Counted from the first letter of the stretch, positions 22,196 through 34,570 are shown. The stretch is DNA of 64,000 nt from Okapia johnstoni (GCA_024291935.2 CM044315.1:53542385-53606384); one strand, 5' to 3'. The notes: generated from the sequence alone by a model not told the origin. A program made the numbers and translations.

Positions 22196-24004
22196 TGTTC
22201 AGTGACTGAAAAAAAAAAAAGTGATGCTATTTGTCAGGGATGTTATTGTATTGATTTTAAATTTCAAAATTCTATGTGTGGTATTTCTCGGGAAAATTCA
22301 CATTAAATATCCAAAATAAACCCATTTTTCAGTGCACAATTTCTCCATTATATTTTGAGGAAGCAATTGCACACCATTGGTAACAAAACGGATGACATTG
22401 TGCTAAACTATCAGTACAGTGAGAGGTTAATCAGGTCACTATGTTCTTATATTTTAGCTAATTCTGGAGCACAGAAAACAACTTTTACCTCTTTAGTTTA
22501 GTGTGGAAATGGAGGATGTTGATTTTCTTTTTACTTTCTTTCTTTATTCTCTTTTAACCTAAACTAAACCCTTCCTACAAGATAAAACTAGAATGTCCAC
22601 AATAGTTTTCAAACATTTCATTGGAGGTAAGGAGTAACTATGCCATGGATTCTAAGCCAGAGTGAGGAAATCCACAAGTGACCATTTATTCCTATTTTGA
22701 GACAGGATATATTTACCCAACCACAACCTTTGCATAGCAGAAAATATAGTTTGGGAGTAGGCGAGCATTTGAGATTGTACTGCAGAAAATGTTAGGATAA
22801 GTTGCAACAGTTTTGTTGTTGAGAAAAAAAAATCACCTTTAAAGGAATATTTATCCATAAAATAAATGAATTTTTCAAATGCAGTGTTATCAAAATGGCC
22901 TTGCTTAATGCCAGGAGTCGAATTTACAGAATGGAACACAATAGATGACATTAATGTACTCCTCTTAGTTAATTACTTGGAAACTTTCAGAACTTGAAAA
23001 ATGTTTATTGTTGATGTCCGTTTCCTGCTGAGTGCTGCTCCAACTGAACGTTGCAGAATTTTATTTATCCTCAATTTTAAAAGTGTTCTATAATCTGGGA
23101 GCTTATTGTATTAACTCCTCCTCTAAACAAGGGCAGAGATGCAAATAAAGAGGTTATTAAAATTGGCTGTGAAATACATAGATCTTTCATTAAAAGTTTC
23201 TAGACAAGTAGAAACACATAAGCTTAACTCAAGGAGATTAACATGGTTAGGTTAGAGGCTAATTGTGTTTTGCATCTGAAATGTAATAAAAGTTTGTACC
23301 CTTCGGGGGGAAATACAGCTAAGGTTCATCAATTTTTACCATCTTTAATTCTGCAAACCCTCGAAAACTAATTCAGAGCAATAGTACAGCTAGTTAAAAT
23401 GATAAATCTCTAATTAAACAAGAAGCTATCTTCTTCAATGAATAATCTGTATCTAGATCTCAATGTCTCCTGTTGTGTTTAACTGTCTGTGTGTGGGAGA
23501 AAAATCAAAGTAGATTCATAATCTTCAAGGTAGGGAGCTTGAGTTATTTTGGAAATGCTATTGACATGAGTGTAAATTATTAATATCATAATTTCCTAAA
23601 AGCAATTTTTGTCACTTCATGAATGTGAACTTTATGAAAATTTTATTATAATTTTTCCAGCCAATTACTTTGTCAGGACTGCAAGATGGAATCTTTAAAG
23701 TCTGAGTTTCTGTCTAAATCATGTTTAAACCTGAAATGCTTCAAGCCCTGTCAATGGAAGGGACACCAGTGTTGTGTGAAACAAAAGTTGCAAGTCAAGC
23801 AGGAATGTTTTGTTCTCCAGATGTGATTTTTGTTATTTGATTTATGTCTGTAAAATATCCATTAGAAAAACTGATTTAAGATTTAACATGCATGCGTACA
23901 AATGTATTAGAAGTACTTGAATTTATAATTATTGAAACACATTTGTTGAACGAATATCCATGGATAGTTCAGTCTTCAATAAACTAAAGCTAGAATTGTA
24001 TTTA
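22196..24004. other. repeat-poor stretch, possible conserved non-coding DNA
   Basis: About 1.8 kb in which I recognise no BovB, BOV-tA, L1, LTR or MIR. The part 23040-23480 has balanced, non-simple sequence with several homeodomain-like TAATTA/ATTAA words (for example 'tctaattaaacaagaagc' at about 23409). Conservation cannot be shown from one sequence. Confidence 0.4.
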
Positions 24005-24082
24005 TTTACATATTTATTATTTTTATTGGAGTTTAGTTGCTTTGCAATGTTGTGTTAGTTTCTGTACAGCAGAGTGAATCAG

Positions 24083-24084
<2 letters not shown>

Positions 24085-24116
<32 letters not shown>
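24085..24116. repeat. (AC)16 microsatellite
   Basis: Sixteen uninterrupted AC units, long enough to be length-variable between individuals. Confidence 0.95.
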
Positions 24117-24118
<2 letters not shown>

Positions 24119-24127
24119 ATGTATATA

Positions 24128-24340
24128 GGCTCCCCAGGTGGCACTAGTCATAGGGAATCCACCTGCCAATGCAGGACACATGAGACTTGGGTTCAATCTG
24201 TGGGTCAGGAAGACCCCCTGGAGGAGGGCATGGCAACTGACTTCAGTATTCTTGCCTGGAGAATCCCATGGACAGAGAAACCTGGTGGGCTACAGTCCAT
24301 AGGGTTGCAAAGAGTCGGAAATGACTGAGGGAGTAACACA
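24128..24340 (+). mobile_element. BOV-tA SINE, sense
   Basis: Head 'ggctccccaggtggcacta', 'cctgccaatgcaggacaca', body 'attcttgcctggagaatcc', end 'gagtcggaaatgactgag'. Inserted in the antisense L1 3' UTR. Confidence 0.92.
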
Positions 24341-24410
24341 CACTATACACATATACATCTACCCCCTCTTTGTCACCACAGAGCATTGATTAGAGTTCCC
24401 TGTGCTTTAT

Positions 24411-26091
24411 AGAATTGGAAATTTAAAAGGGAGGAAATCAGTCTACTTAACTTTGCTATTAATACTTGTATATATTATTATTTACTCAAGCTATGTATTA
24501 AAAATTGTGTATTATTGTCAAAAAATTGTTGGCAAGATTGTCCATGTGCTTATAATTGTATATTGGATAAAGTCAACAATACTACAAAAGGAAATATTTT
24601 AAACTTTAAGTAATTATTATTTATAAGTGAAATGAGTAAGTCAGATTTCATTTGAAGGAGTGTCTGGATCTGATAAGCAGCAACTGGGCCTGGTGAGGCA
24701 AAGAAATGTTTACCCTCCTAACCCCCAGAGAATTAATGGCCTACAGGAGAAGGGGTGTAAAAAAAAAAAAAAAAGATGGGGGGTCTGTAGTGTTAGTGGT
24801 CATTAGACTATTTTTTGTGGACTTGGATTATAGACAGAATTTACTGACTTTAGATGCACATAATCCTTACCCCCTGGCTTAAAACTAGATAATCAAAGAC
24901 TCTAATAAAGAAGGCTCAAGTTGTAGCTAGATGCTGGCCTCTATGCAGCTGCTTTGTTGACACCTTATCACATTAAATTCACTAGAAGTTTGAAGTAAGA
25001 TAAAGACAAGAAAAATGGGGGGGGGGGGGCGGAAATCAATGTGTTCATTAGGTCTAGGGACCAATCTGAAAGACGAGCTTCTAGCTGTATTTCCAATGTG
25101 CCTTTTTCATTCTGTGATGTTGTAAAAGTAAGGTCTTCATTAGATACCTCTGGTATTTACAATCCCCACAACAGAAATAAAAAGGAAATGAGATATTCCA
25201 TTTTTAATATTACACATACAATCATTTTAGAGTGTGGAGGTTAATTCCTCCCACAAAAGTGCCTAAAAGGAATTAAAGGAAACAATTTGAACATTTTAAT
25301 GTTTTTCATGCATTTCAAGGAGAGGAATTAGGCACCAAAACACAAAACAATTATATGTGTAATTTAAAATACATATTGATTTTTTTTTTCAGAGCAATGC
25401 CACTGCAGTGTAAAGCTTACCTTGCATAAATGAAATATTTGCCTACCTAATAACACAAAACTTAAAAGGACAGCTGTAGCAGATGCCTAGCTCATCAAGA
25501 TAATACTGGAATGATAACATGGAGCCTAGTATTTGTTATTTAAAAGGAACACATGGAACAATCTAGACAACAAAACTATTTACCTTTTTCTTTAACTCCC
25601 TACTATATTACCAACATTACCGCTGTGCTTCTTCAGAGACCACTTGAATTTCCAGAAATCTTTGACAGAATCAGCAGACTGAAACCCTTCAAGTTGCTGA
25701 TAATCAGATAGCATGCCAGACATCATGGAATCTAACCAAAGTATGCTTTGGGTTCTAATGTTAGAGATTTTAAAGGAAGTCTTTCTTGTGGTACTCTTTG
25801 CCAAGTTCCTCTACTTTCGGTACTTACAAATGCAAAAAGTTTGTGAGCTCCATTTGTGATGGTTCCTTCATTTCATTCCAAATTACCAGAATGAGTCATA
25901 TTATATGCAAAATTCATCTTGTATTGGGATAGTGAAATTCGCATGTGAAGAGAATACCCAGATCTGAACCCCAAAGGCAAATGTATTCTCTGAACTTAAA
26001 GGTGTGTCTTGTTAGGTATATTATGTTCAGATGTGTTCAATTAAGTCAAGAAATAACAGAAAAAGAAAGCATGAGAACATCAGAGTGTGTA
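24411..26091. other. no recognised feature; A15 and G13 runs
   Basis: Unassigned DNA. Notable are a poly-A run at about 24757-24773 and a run of thirteen G at 25017-25029. A 70-codon open frame on the minus strand (25592-25804) has no ATG start and no recognised match. Confidence 0.45.
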
Positions 26092-26470
26092 CGTTACAGA
26101 CTGAATTGTGTCCCCTAATATTTATGTTGAAGACCCAGCTCCCAACCCAAAGATCCCCAATGTTATTGTATTTGGAGATAGGAACTTTAGGAGATCAGTT
26201 CAGATAATTGAGGTTAAATTAGGTTGTTAAGAGGCCTTAATTCCTTGGGCCTGGTGCCTTTATAAGAGGAGGAAGAGGTAGTAGAACTCCTTTTCACTCT
26301 GGTGTGTGAGGACGCAGTAAGAAGGCCGCTCTCTGTGACCCAAAGAGCCCTCTAGACACTGACCCTGCTGGCACCTTGATCTTAGACTTCCAGTCTCCAA
26401 AACTGTAAGAAAATGCATTTCTGTTGTTTAAGCTTCCTGGCATTGTTGCAGCCGACCAAACTGATTAACA
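26092..26470 (+). mobile_element. MaLR-type (MLT1/MST-like) solo LTR, sense
   Basis: Runs from 'gttacagactgaattgtgt' through 'tttatgttgaagacccag', 'cctttataagaggaggaag', 'ctgctggcaccttgatctt' and 'cagtctccaaaactgtaag' to 'actgattaaca'. 'gcctttataagagg' looks like the TATA region of the family. About 380 bp, no internal region. Flanking 'gtgta'/'gtgga' may be the decayed 5-bp duplication. Confidence 0.85.
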
Positions 26471-26647
26471 GTGGATGTTGGGGCAGGTTTTGTGGGTGTC
26501 TCCTCTTGAGTTGTGCAGCTGAGGAAGATGACTCCTATTTCTTAGGTCCAGCAGGCTTTCGAGTATATATAGTGGCAGAGAGTGAAGAATAGAGAAATCT
26601 TTATCTTCGGCCGGATCCTAAGCTAAGGGAATTGTGAGAACATACTT

Positions 26648-26856
26648 GTGCACATGCTCAGTCGTGTCCAACCCTGAGACTCCATGGTCTGTAGCCTGCC
26701 AGGCTCCTCTGTCCTTGGAATTTTCCAGGCAAGAATACTGAAGTGGGTAGCCATTTCCTACTCCAGAGGAGCTTCCAGACCCAGGGTTCAAACTCATGTC
26801 TCTGGCGTCTGCTTAATTGGCAGGCTGATTCTTTACCATTAGCATCAAATGGGCTT
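26648..26856 (-). mobile_element. BOV-tA SINE, antisense
   Basis: Reversed tail 'tgctcagtcgtgtccaacc', body 'caggcaagaatactgaagt', head 'attctttaccattagcatc'. Moderately diverged. Confidence 0.9.
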
Positions 26857-28240
26857 ATTTCAAACTATTGCCTAAGGAAAATATGGGCATTTGAATGTTT
26901 CTGTAGAATCCAGTTACTCGGATTAGTACAGAAAATTAACTGTGCCAATCTAAGGTGTAGAAAACATTTGTTTAAAATGTTTTTAAAAATATGTGATTGA
27001 ATTTAAATGTATCCCCAGTAATGCATGATCTGAATTTCATAGCCATGACTGTAACAAGGATTTCCTTTTTATACTAAAATTTAGACTATGGTAAGCACGT
27101 TTTGCAGTTTGTTATATTATCCATCTACTCATCCTTCATCCCCAAAATAATTTTATGTATCAGTAATATTACCAGATACTTAGAAAACTAATAAGGTACT
27201 TCTGCCCCTTTCAGGAAGTTTGAGCAAAGGAGGTGTGTGTGGGAGGGTCTTTAAAGAAGAGTGAATACTGCTGAGGTATAAAAAATGTATCAAGGGCTAT
27301 GCTAGCATAAAGCAGAGAGGGCTGGCTCTAACTACGGAGAGTCTTGACAAAGAATGTTAGCTAAAGGAACTAAAGGAACATGGACATGAAAGAACTTGTG
27401 CAATTTACCTGTGTGGAATCAGAAAAATGGTTCAGAAGCAAAGTAAATAGAAAGTAAATTATTTGACATATTAGTGAGCAAGAAGAGAAAATAGGGTTCA
27501 AAAAGACTTCAAAATATGTTAACTTTTGGACCTATTTTTATTTAAAACACTGTTATGTGTAATGAAAAGGAACTGATTCAATAAAATTAATTAGTGGCTA
27601 CTGTTCTACATTTTAAATGTAATCAAAGGACATAGATCTGTGAAGATAATATTCCTTAAAATAGTAACAATGAGAATCTAATGATATTCTTATCACTTTG
27701 ATAAACATCTAAAGTTATAATTCCAGCAGGGACCTCACTTATGAGATAGATTATTCTAATTTCAATTTCCAGCACAGTATCTGGAAAACCACTAACACTG
27801 AGAAGTTTTGAAGAGAAACTGTTCTCATATGCTTATCCAGGCCCAGCCAAGAATCGCCCTTTGACCTCTTTGTGGTCATTAACAAAGTAACCCTCCTTTG
27901 AATTGCCAGGAAAAAGAAAAAAAAAAAAGTCAATAAATGAATAGTAAATTTCTCATTCTATTTCAGGCATGTGCAAAATTAAGGTCTCTTCACTTAGTCT
28001 CTCCTTTGAATCAAGCAAGACCCTCACAAGAGAAAAATTGACTAACTCCTTAAGAGGAATAGTTTATTAGCTAAAATCAGAACATCAAGAAGTGTTATTG
28101 ACCCATTATACTTAATTTATCCTTTTGGAACTCAAATCCCACATAATATATACTCATATCTTTCACAGAGCCTACTGACTTACTGATGTAGTAAGAATAA
28201 TAAATAGGAAATGAAGAAAAATACACATTCAAATCATAAA
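26857..28240. other. no recognised feature
   Basis: 1.4 kb without a repeat that I can name. Weak L2-like wording at about 27230-27390 is too diverged to claim. Confidence 0.4.
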
Positions 28241-28244
28241 ATCA

Positions 28245-28368
28245 TGGGATTAACTCCAGAATTTTAACAATGATGCAACTGGAAGCCAGAAAGATTAAAA
28301 AAAATAATAATCAAAGTAACAGAGCTAGTTATTTTCAGACCTGGTATTAGAAGCCATATTCCTTAGTA
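28245..28368 (-). mobile_element. MIR-like fragment, antisense (weak)
   Basis: 'gatgcaactggaagccaga', 'agtaacagagctagttat' and 'cagacctggtattagaagcc' fit the reverse of the MIR core in order. Highly diverged. Confidence 0.35.
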
Positions 28369-28564
28369 TGTAAGCTTCCATTTTTGTTTTTTTTATGCTT
28401 TCCAAAGGGCTAAGTAATTGGGTTGTACAAATAGCATGTATAATGTGAATTTTATTTTACAAAAAAGATTTTGGCCAAACTATATTGTGTATTTTCCCAA
28501 AACATCCTTATTGATTAAAAAAAAAATTAACATTATTTTGTATTGATAGCTTACAGTGAACGAT

Positions 28565-29136
28565 GTCAGATTCATGATCTCTGAAGAAGATTTAGCTTCA
28601 GAACCAGGGACCAGGCTTGATCACTCGAGAGCTTTTGTGTAGCAGAGTTTTATTAAACTAAGAAAAGGGACAGACACAGACATTAGAAGGGGGACAGAGT
28701 GCTCCCCTTGCTAGTGTTAGCAAGGGAGTTTATACATTTTTTAGTTAGTTATTACAATAAATCAAAAGAATGTCTCAAGGTTGTAAAGATCTTACTACAC
28801 CCACTCCCATAATTTACATTTTAAGATAACAGGATGAGCTAGAAGGTTTTCAAGAAGGAGAAACTGTCCTCAAGCAGGATAAATTGTTGTTATATAATCC
28901 TCAGTACAGAGTTTAAACTGAGTTGTTTGTTGTGTAATCATCAGTTCTGGGCTTACAGAAAAAAATGTTTTATGTGACTAAGACTAAGGAATGTAGAGGA
29001 AAAAAAAAAGATGTTTGTCCTTTTCTCCTCCTGGAGAACTCCAGATCCCTATCTCCTCTTTGAGAGCTCCAAACCCCTTTCTCCTCCTCAGGGACCCCAG
29101 ACTTCTTATCAACCTGCCTAGGAATTGACTCTCTCA
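28565..29136 (-). mobile_element. ruminant endogenous retrovirus LTR, antisense (solo)
   Basis: On the minus strand it opens with TGAGAGAGTCAATTCC (plus end 29136) and contains purine-rich repeats ('ggaggagaaa', 'gagctctcaaagagg'). A polyadenylation signal AATAAA stands at plus 28653-28648, a usual place near the LTR 3' part. No gag, pol or env DNA lies beside it. The other end is uncertain (28564-28575), and I found no clear target-site duplication. Confidence 0.72.
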
Positions 29137-30527
29137 GTATAAACATTTAATATACTTGAAAATAGAAACCACCCTTTTTTCATATAAAGTTGTCCAAAAA
29201 TAGCATTTAGTGTTTCTGAATGTTGAAATCAAGACATAATCTATGTATCTGAATATTCAGGTATATTTCATTTCCTCCATTTGGTCATTAATTTTTTTTT
29301 AAAATATTACATTTTTATCTCCAAAGAATCAAAAGGAACGTGCTTAAACAGCAGAGAGTTCTAGAATGAGTCAACAGAATCACAGTAGAGAGGAAAAAAA
29401 TGCCAATACAGGGTAAAGATTTAGTTGTGTTGATTGAAGCTAAGTGTAAGCACCTTGTTCAAAAGGCCTGCATATCACTAAAGACAAAAATAACGTAAAC
29501 TTCATCTTTATCTTCAGTAACTATTCTTGTAATAGTAAACTTGAGCAGACATTTATAATGACGAACGGAGATACAAATTTGTGGTATTTATTATGTGCAA
29601 TGAATATGTACACAGTTTACCACAAACCAGTTTTTCAGAAAAGTCTGTGGTTCACATGTCACCTATTCAATGTGTAATCTTGCTAATTACTTAATATTCA
29701 GAAATGGGCTTTGAAGATGAGAAGCACCATATGTGTTGATATTATTACTTGAGTACTATAGCCTTCATAAATTGAGTGTATTTGCAAATGAAATACCATT
29801 TCTTTGATCTCTAGGGGTAATTAGTGATTTCTGCCCTCTTCTAAAGTTGCAAATCATAACTGCTCAAACTTACATTAGAGTTCCGACCTAATGTAGGGAG
29901 AGAACTTTTAAAAATATGGATTTTAGGGAGAAGTTTTTATTTGATGTACAAATAAAGAAGATGATGAATTCAAAGAAGGTATTTTTATTGTATAGATGGT
30001 GTAGATGGAAATTCAAACATTGGTTAAAATCCCACAGCATATTAACAATGAAACATTGTGTGTTTGTGAGGAATACCAGCTGGTTAGCAGAGATTGGAAA
30101 ACTAACTTTACAGTAGAAATCGATCATCAAAACAGTTATATATAAATAAATAGGGAACCATGATATTTGTAGATATTAATTAAATGTGTTTGGTAGCAAT
30201 TTTGAAAAATAAAATTGACTTCAAAAATTAATGTTTGAAATCATGCGCCTTAGTTTGTACAACTGAGCCAGGCAAGTTAAATAATAAACTACTGTTCTAA
30301 AGACTGTTTCCTAAGACTGAAAATTCAGGAAAGGTTCAAAAAAGCCAAAATAAAAATGAAAGACACAAACAGATGGAGAAGGCTATGAAATAGCTATAGA
30401 TGTGAATATGCAGAGACGCAAATGCCTCACTCATTTATGCTCAGCAAAAGAGAATTCCTAAGTCATGTTACTGCACACTGAAGGTTTTCTGGTTCAGTAT
30501 GAAAAATCTCTGACTTACTTTGTGCTA
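29137..30527. other. no recognised feature
   Basis: 1.4 kb of AT-rich DNA. Open frames on both strands at 29888-30130 are chance or too short to support. Confidence 0.45.
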
Positions 30528-30842
30528 GGTTAGAAAAGCAAAAAGGCAAAAAGGTATAACACTGAAAGATGAACTCCCCAGGTCAGTAGCTACCCAATAT
30601 ACTACTGGAGAAGAGTGGAGAAATAACTCCAGAAAGAATAAAGAGATGGACCCAAAGCAAAAATAGCACCCAGTTGTGGATGTGGTGGGTGATGGAAGTA
30701 AAGTCCGATCCTATAAAGAGCAATATTGCATAGGAACCTGGAATGATAGGTCCATGAATCAAGGGAAATTGGAAGTGGTCAAAAAGGAGATGGCAAGAGT
30801 GAACATCAGCATTTTAGGAATCAGTGAACTAAAATGGACTGA

Positions 30843-31945
30843 AACTCAGTTCAATTCAGTCACTCAGTCTGTCCAACTCTTTGAAACCCCATGGACTGCA
30901 GCACATCAGGCCTCCTTGTATATCACCAACTCCAAGAGTTTACTCAAACTCATATCCATTGAGTCAGTGATGGTATCTAACCATTTCATCCTTTGTTGTC
31001 CCCTTCACCTCCCTCCTTCAATCTTTCCCAGCATCAGGGTCTTTTCAAATGAGTCAGTTCTTCGCATCAGGTGGCCGAAGTATTGAAGTTTCAGCTTCAA
31101 CATCAGGCCTTTCAATGAATATTCAGGACTTATTTCCTTTAGGATGAACTGGTTGGATCTCCTTGCTGTCCAAGGGACTCTCAAGAGTCTTCTCCAACAC
31201 CACAGTTCAAAAGCATCAGTGCTTCAGTGCTCAGCTTTCTTTATAGTCCAACTCTCACATCCATACATGACTACTGGAAAAACTATAGCTTTAAATAGAT
31301 GGACCTTTGTTAGCAAAGTAATGTCTTTGCTTTTTAATAAGCTGTCTTGGTTGGTCATAACTTGTCTTCTAAGGAGCAAATGTCTTTTAATTTCATGGCT
31401 ACAGTAACCATCTGCAGTGATTTTGGAGCCCCTCAAAATAAAGTTTGTCACTGTTTCCATTGTTTACCCATCTATTTTCCATGAAGTGATGGGAAAGTAT
31501 GCCATGATTTTAGTTTTCTGAATTTTGAGTTTTCAGATAACTTTTTCACTCTCTTCTTTCACTTTCATCAAGAGGCTCTTTAGTTCTTCCTTTTCTGCCA
31601 TAAGGGCGGTGTCATCTGCGTATCTGAAGTTATTGATATTTCTCCTAAAAATCTTGATTCCAGCTTGTGCTTCATCCAATCCAGCATTTCTCATGATGTA
31701 CTCTGCATATAAGTTAAATAAATAGGGTGACAATACACAGCCTTGACGTACTCCTTTTCTGATTTGGAGCCAGTCTGTTGTTCCATGTCTATTTCTAACT
31801 GTTGCTTCTAGAACTGCATACAGATTTCTCCAGAGGCAGGTCAGGTGGTCTGGTATTCCCATCTCTTTAAGCCACAATTTGTTGTGATCCACACAGTCAA
31901 AGAATTTGGCATATTCAAAAATCAGAAATAGATGTTTTTATAGAA
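30843..31945 (-). mobile_element. BovB 3' part, antisense, nested in another BovB
   Basis: About 1.1 kb reversed, from 'tcagttcaattcagtcact' (reversed 3' tail) to 'aaatagatgttttt' (RT region). The outer element lacks some tens of bases at the insertion point, and I see no clean target-site duplication, so the insertion involved or was followed by a small deletion. Confidence 0.9.
31533..31892 (-). pseudogene. BovB reverse transcriptase piece (inner element)
   Basis: 119 codons open, holding MGIPDHLTCLWRNLY, GVRQGCVLSP (motif B region) and FRYADDTALMAE (catalytic box intact). The rest of the polymerase is cut off by 5' truncation upstream and stops downstream. Confidence 0.85.
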
Positions 31946-33461
31946 CTCATAGACGACATCATAGTCAACAAATGAGTCCAAAATGCAGTACTTGAATGAA
32001 GTCTCAAAAACGACAGAATGATCTCTGTTCATTTCCTTGGCAAACCATTAAGTATCAGAGTAATCCAAGTCTATGCTCTGACCAGTAATGCTGAAGAAGC
32101 TGAAATTGAATGGTTCTATGAAGACCTAAAAGACCTTCTAGAACTAACACCCCCCCTCCACAAAAAAATGTCCTCTTCATTATAGGGGACTGGAATGCAA
32201 AAGTAGGAAGTCAAGAGCTACTTGGAGTAACAGGCAAATTTGGCCTTGAAGCAGGTCAAAGGATAACAGAGTTTTGCCAAGAGTATGCACTGGTCATAGC
32301 AAACACCCTCTTCCAACAACACAAGAGAAGACTCTACACGTGGACATCACCAGATCGTCAATACCAAAATCAGATTGATTATATTCTTTGTAGCAAAAGA
32401 TGGAGAAGCTCTATACAGTCAGCATAAACAAGACTGGAAACTGACTGTGGCTCAGATCATGAACTCCTTATTGCCAAATTCAGACTTAAATTGCAGATAG
32501 TAGGGAAAACCACTAGACCATTCAGGTATGACCTAAATCAAATCCCTTATGCTTATACAGTGGAAGTGAGAAATAGATTCAAGGGATTAGATCTGATAGA
32601 CCAAGTGCCTGAAGAACTATAGACTGAGGTTTGTGACATTGTACAAGAGGCAGGGATCGAGACCATTTCCAAGGGGGGAAAAAATGCAAAAAGGCAAAAT
32701 GGTTGTCTGACGAGGTCTTACAAATAGCTGAGAAAAGAAAAGAAGCTAAAGGTAAAGGAGAATAGGCGTACCATTTGAATGCAGAGTTCAAAGAATAGCA
32801 AGGAGAGATAAGAAAGCCTTTCAGTGATCAATACAAAGAAATAGAGGAAAACAATAGAATGGGAAAGACTAGAGATCTCCTCAAGAAAGTTAGAGATACC
32901 AAGGGAACATTTCACGCAAAGATGAGCACAAAAAAGGACAGAAATGGTATGCAGAAGCAGAAGATAGTAAGAAGAGGTGGAAACAATAAACAGAAGAACT
33001 GTACAAAAAGATCTTCATGACCCAGATAACCACCATGGTGTGATCACTCACCTAGAGCCAGACATCCTGGAATGTGAAGTCAAGTGGGCCTTAGGAAGCA
33101 TCACTATGAACAAAGCTAGTGGAGGTGATGGAATTCCAGTTGACCTATTTCAGATCCCAAAAGATGATGCTGTGAAAGTGCTGCACTGAATATGCTAGCA
33201 AATCTGGAAAACACAGCAGTGGCCACAGAACTGGAAAAGGTCGGTTTTCATTCCAATCCCAAAGAAAGGCAATGCCAAAGAATGCTCAAACTACCACTCA
33301 ATGTCACTCATCTCACATGCTAGCAAAGTAATGCTCAAAGTTCTCCAAGCCAGGCTTCAACAGTACGTGAACTTCCAGATGTTCAAGCTGGATTTAGAAA
33401 AGGCAGAGGAACCAGAGATCAAATTGCCAACATCCATTGGACCATTGAAAAAGCAAGAGAG

Positions 33462-33896
33462 TTGCTGAAAAACATCTACTTTTGCATTATTGACTATGCC
33501 AAAGCCATTGACTGTGTGGATCACAATAAACTGTGGAAAATTCTGAAAGAGATGGGAATACCAGACCACCTGACCTGCCTCCTGAGAAATCTGTATGCAG
33601 GTCAGGAAGCAACAGTTAGAACTGGACATGGAACAACAGACTGGTTCCAAACAGAGAAAGGAGTATGTCAAGTCTGTATATTGTCACCCTGTTTATTTAA
33701 CTTATATGCAGAGTATGTCATGAGAAATGTTGGGCTGGATGAAGCACAAGGTGGAATCAAGAATGCCTGGAGAAATATCAGTATCTTCAGATACGCAGAT
33801 GACACCACCCTTATGGCAGGAAAGGAAGAACTAAAGAGCCTCTTGATGAAAGTGAAAGAGAACAGTGAAAAAGTTTGCCTAAAACTCAACATTTAG
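33462..33896 (+). pseudogene. BovB reverse transcriptase piece (outer element)
   Basis: 144 codons open. Motif A reads DYAKAIDCVDH (Phe to Ile), motif B GVCQVCILSP (changed from GVRQGC.LSP), and the box FRYADDTTLMA is intact. Changes in motif B suggest decay. Followed by stop at 33894-33896. Confidence 0.87.
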
Positions 33897-34570
33897 AAAA
33901 TTAAGATCATGGCATCTGTTCCCATAACTTCATGTCAAATAAATGGGGAACCAATGGAAAAAATGTGGGACTTTATTTTGGGGGGCTCCAAAATCACTGC
34001 AACTGGTGACTGCAGCCATGAAATTAAAAGATGCTTGCTCCTTGGAAGAAAAGCTATGACCAGAGTAGACAGCATGTTGAAAAGCAGAGACATTACTTTG
34101 CCGACAAAGGTCGGTCTATTCAAAGCTATTGTATTTCCAGTAGTCATGTATATACGTGAAATTTGGACTAGAAAGAAAGCTAAGTGCTGAAGAATTGATG
34201 TTTTTGAACTGTGATGTTGGAGAAGACTCTTGAGAGTTCCTTTGATCTGCAAGGTGATCCCACCAGTGAATCCTAAAATAAATGAGTACTGAATATTCAT
34301 TGGAAGGACTGAAGCTGAAACTGAAACTCCAATACTTTGGCCACCTGATGTGAAGAACTGACTCATTGGAAAAGACCCTAATCCTGGGAAGATTGAAGGT
34401 GTGAGGAGAAGGGGACAATAGAGGATGAGATGGTTGGATGGCATCGCCAACTTGATGGTCATGAGTTTGAGCAATCTCTGAGAATTAGTAATGGACAGGG
34501 AAGCCTGTTGTGCTGCAGTCCATGGGGTCACAAAGAGTAGGACATTACTGAGCAACTGAACTGAATTAGA

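Larger units (their letters stand above)
24005..24410 (-). mobile_element. L1 3' UTR, antisense, with (AC)16 and an inserted SINE
   Basis: 24005-24084 ('tttattggagtttagttgc', 'gttgtgttagtttctgtac') and about 24345-24410 ('agcattgattagagttccc') are two parts of one reversed L1 3' UTR. An exact (AC)16 array lies at 24085-24116, and a BOV-tA separates the two parts. Confidence 0.8.
30528..34563 (+). mobile_element. long BovB LINE, sense, containing a second BovB
   Basis: The outer element begins in the BovB 5' region (near 'aaagatgaactccccaggtc'). It breaks off at about 30842 in the endonuclease part, resumes at about 31946, and runs to the 3' end at about 34563 ('cattactgagcaactgaac'). Without the insert it measures about 2.9 kb of the roughly 3.2 kb family length. 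Endonuclease motifs GDWNAKVGSQ (about 32187) and CGSDHELL (about 32450) and the RT box RYADD (about 33790) are readable, but stops and frameshifts are spread throughout. Confidence 0.92.

Noticed and set aside
22652..22951. 99-codon minus-strand frame
   Set aside because: Low-complexity AT-rich composition, no motif, no splice or promoter context. Most likely chance.
25592..25804. Minus-strand frame of 70 codons in non-repeat DNA
   Set aside because: It starts at TTG, not ATG, shows no known domain, and a frame of this length is expected by chance.
33935..34555. 206-codon minus-strand frame, and similar ones at 2106-2735 and 20968-21579
   Set aside because: All are antisense readings of the BovB 3' region. 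They recur in every copy and have no independent evidence of coding.
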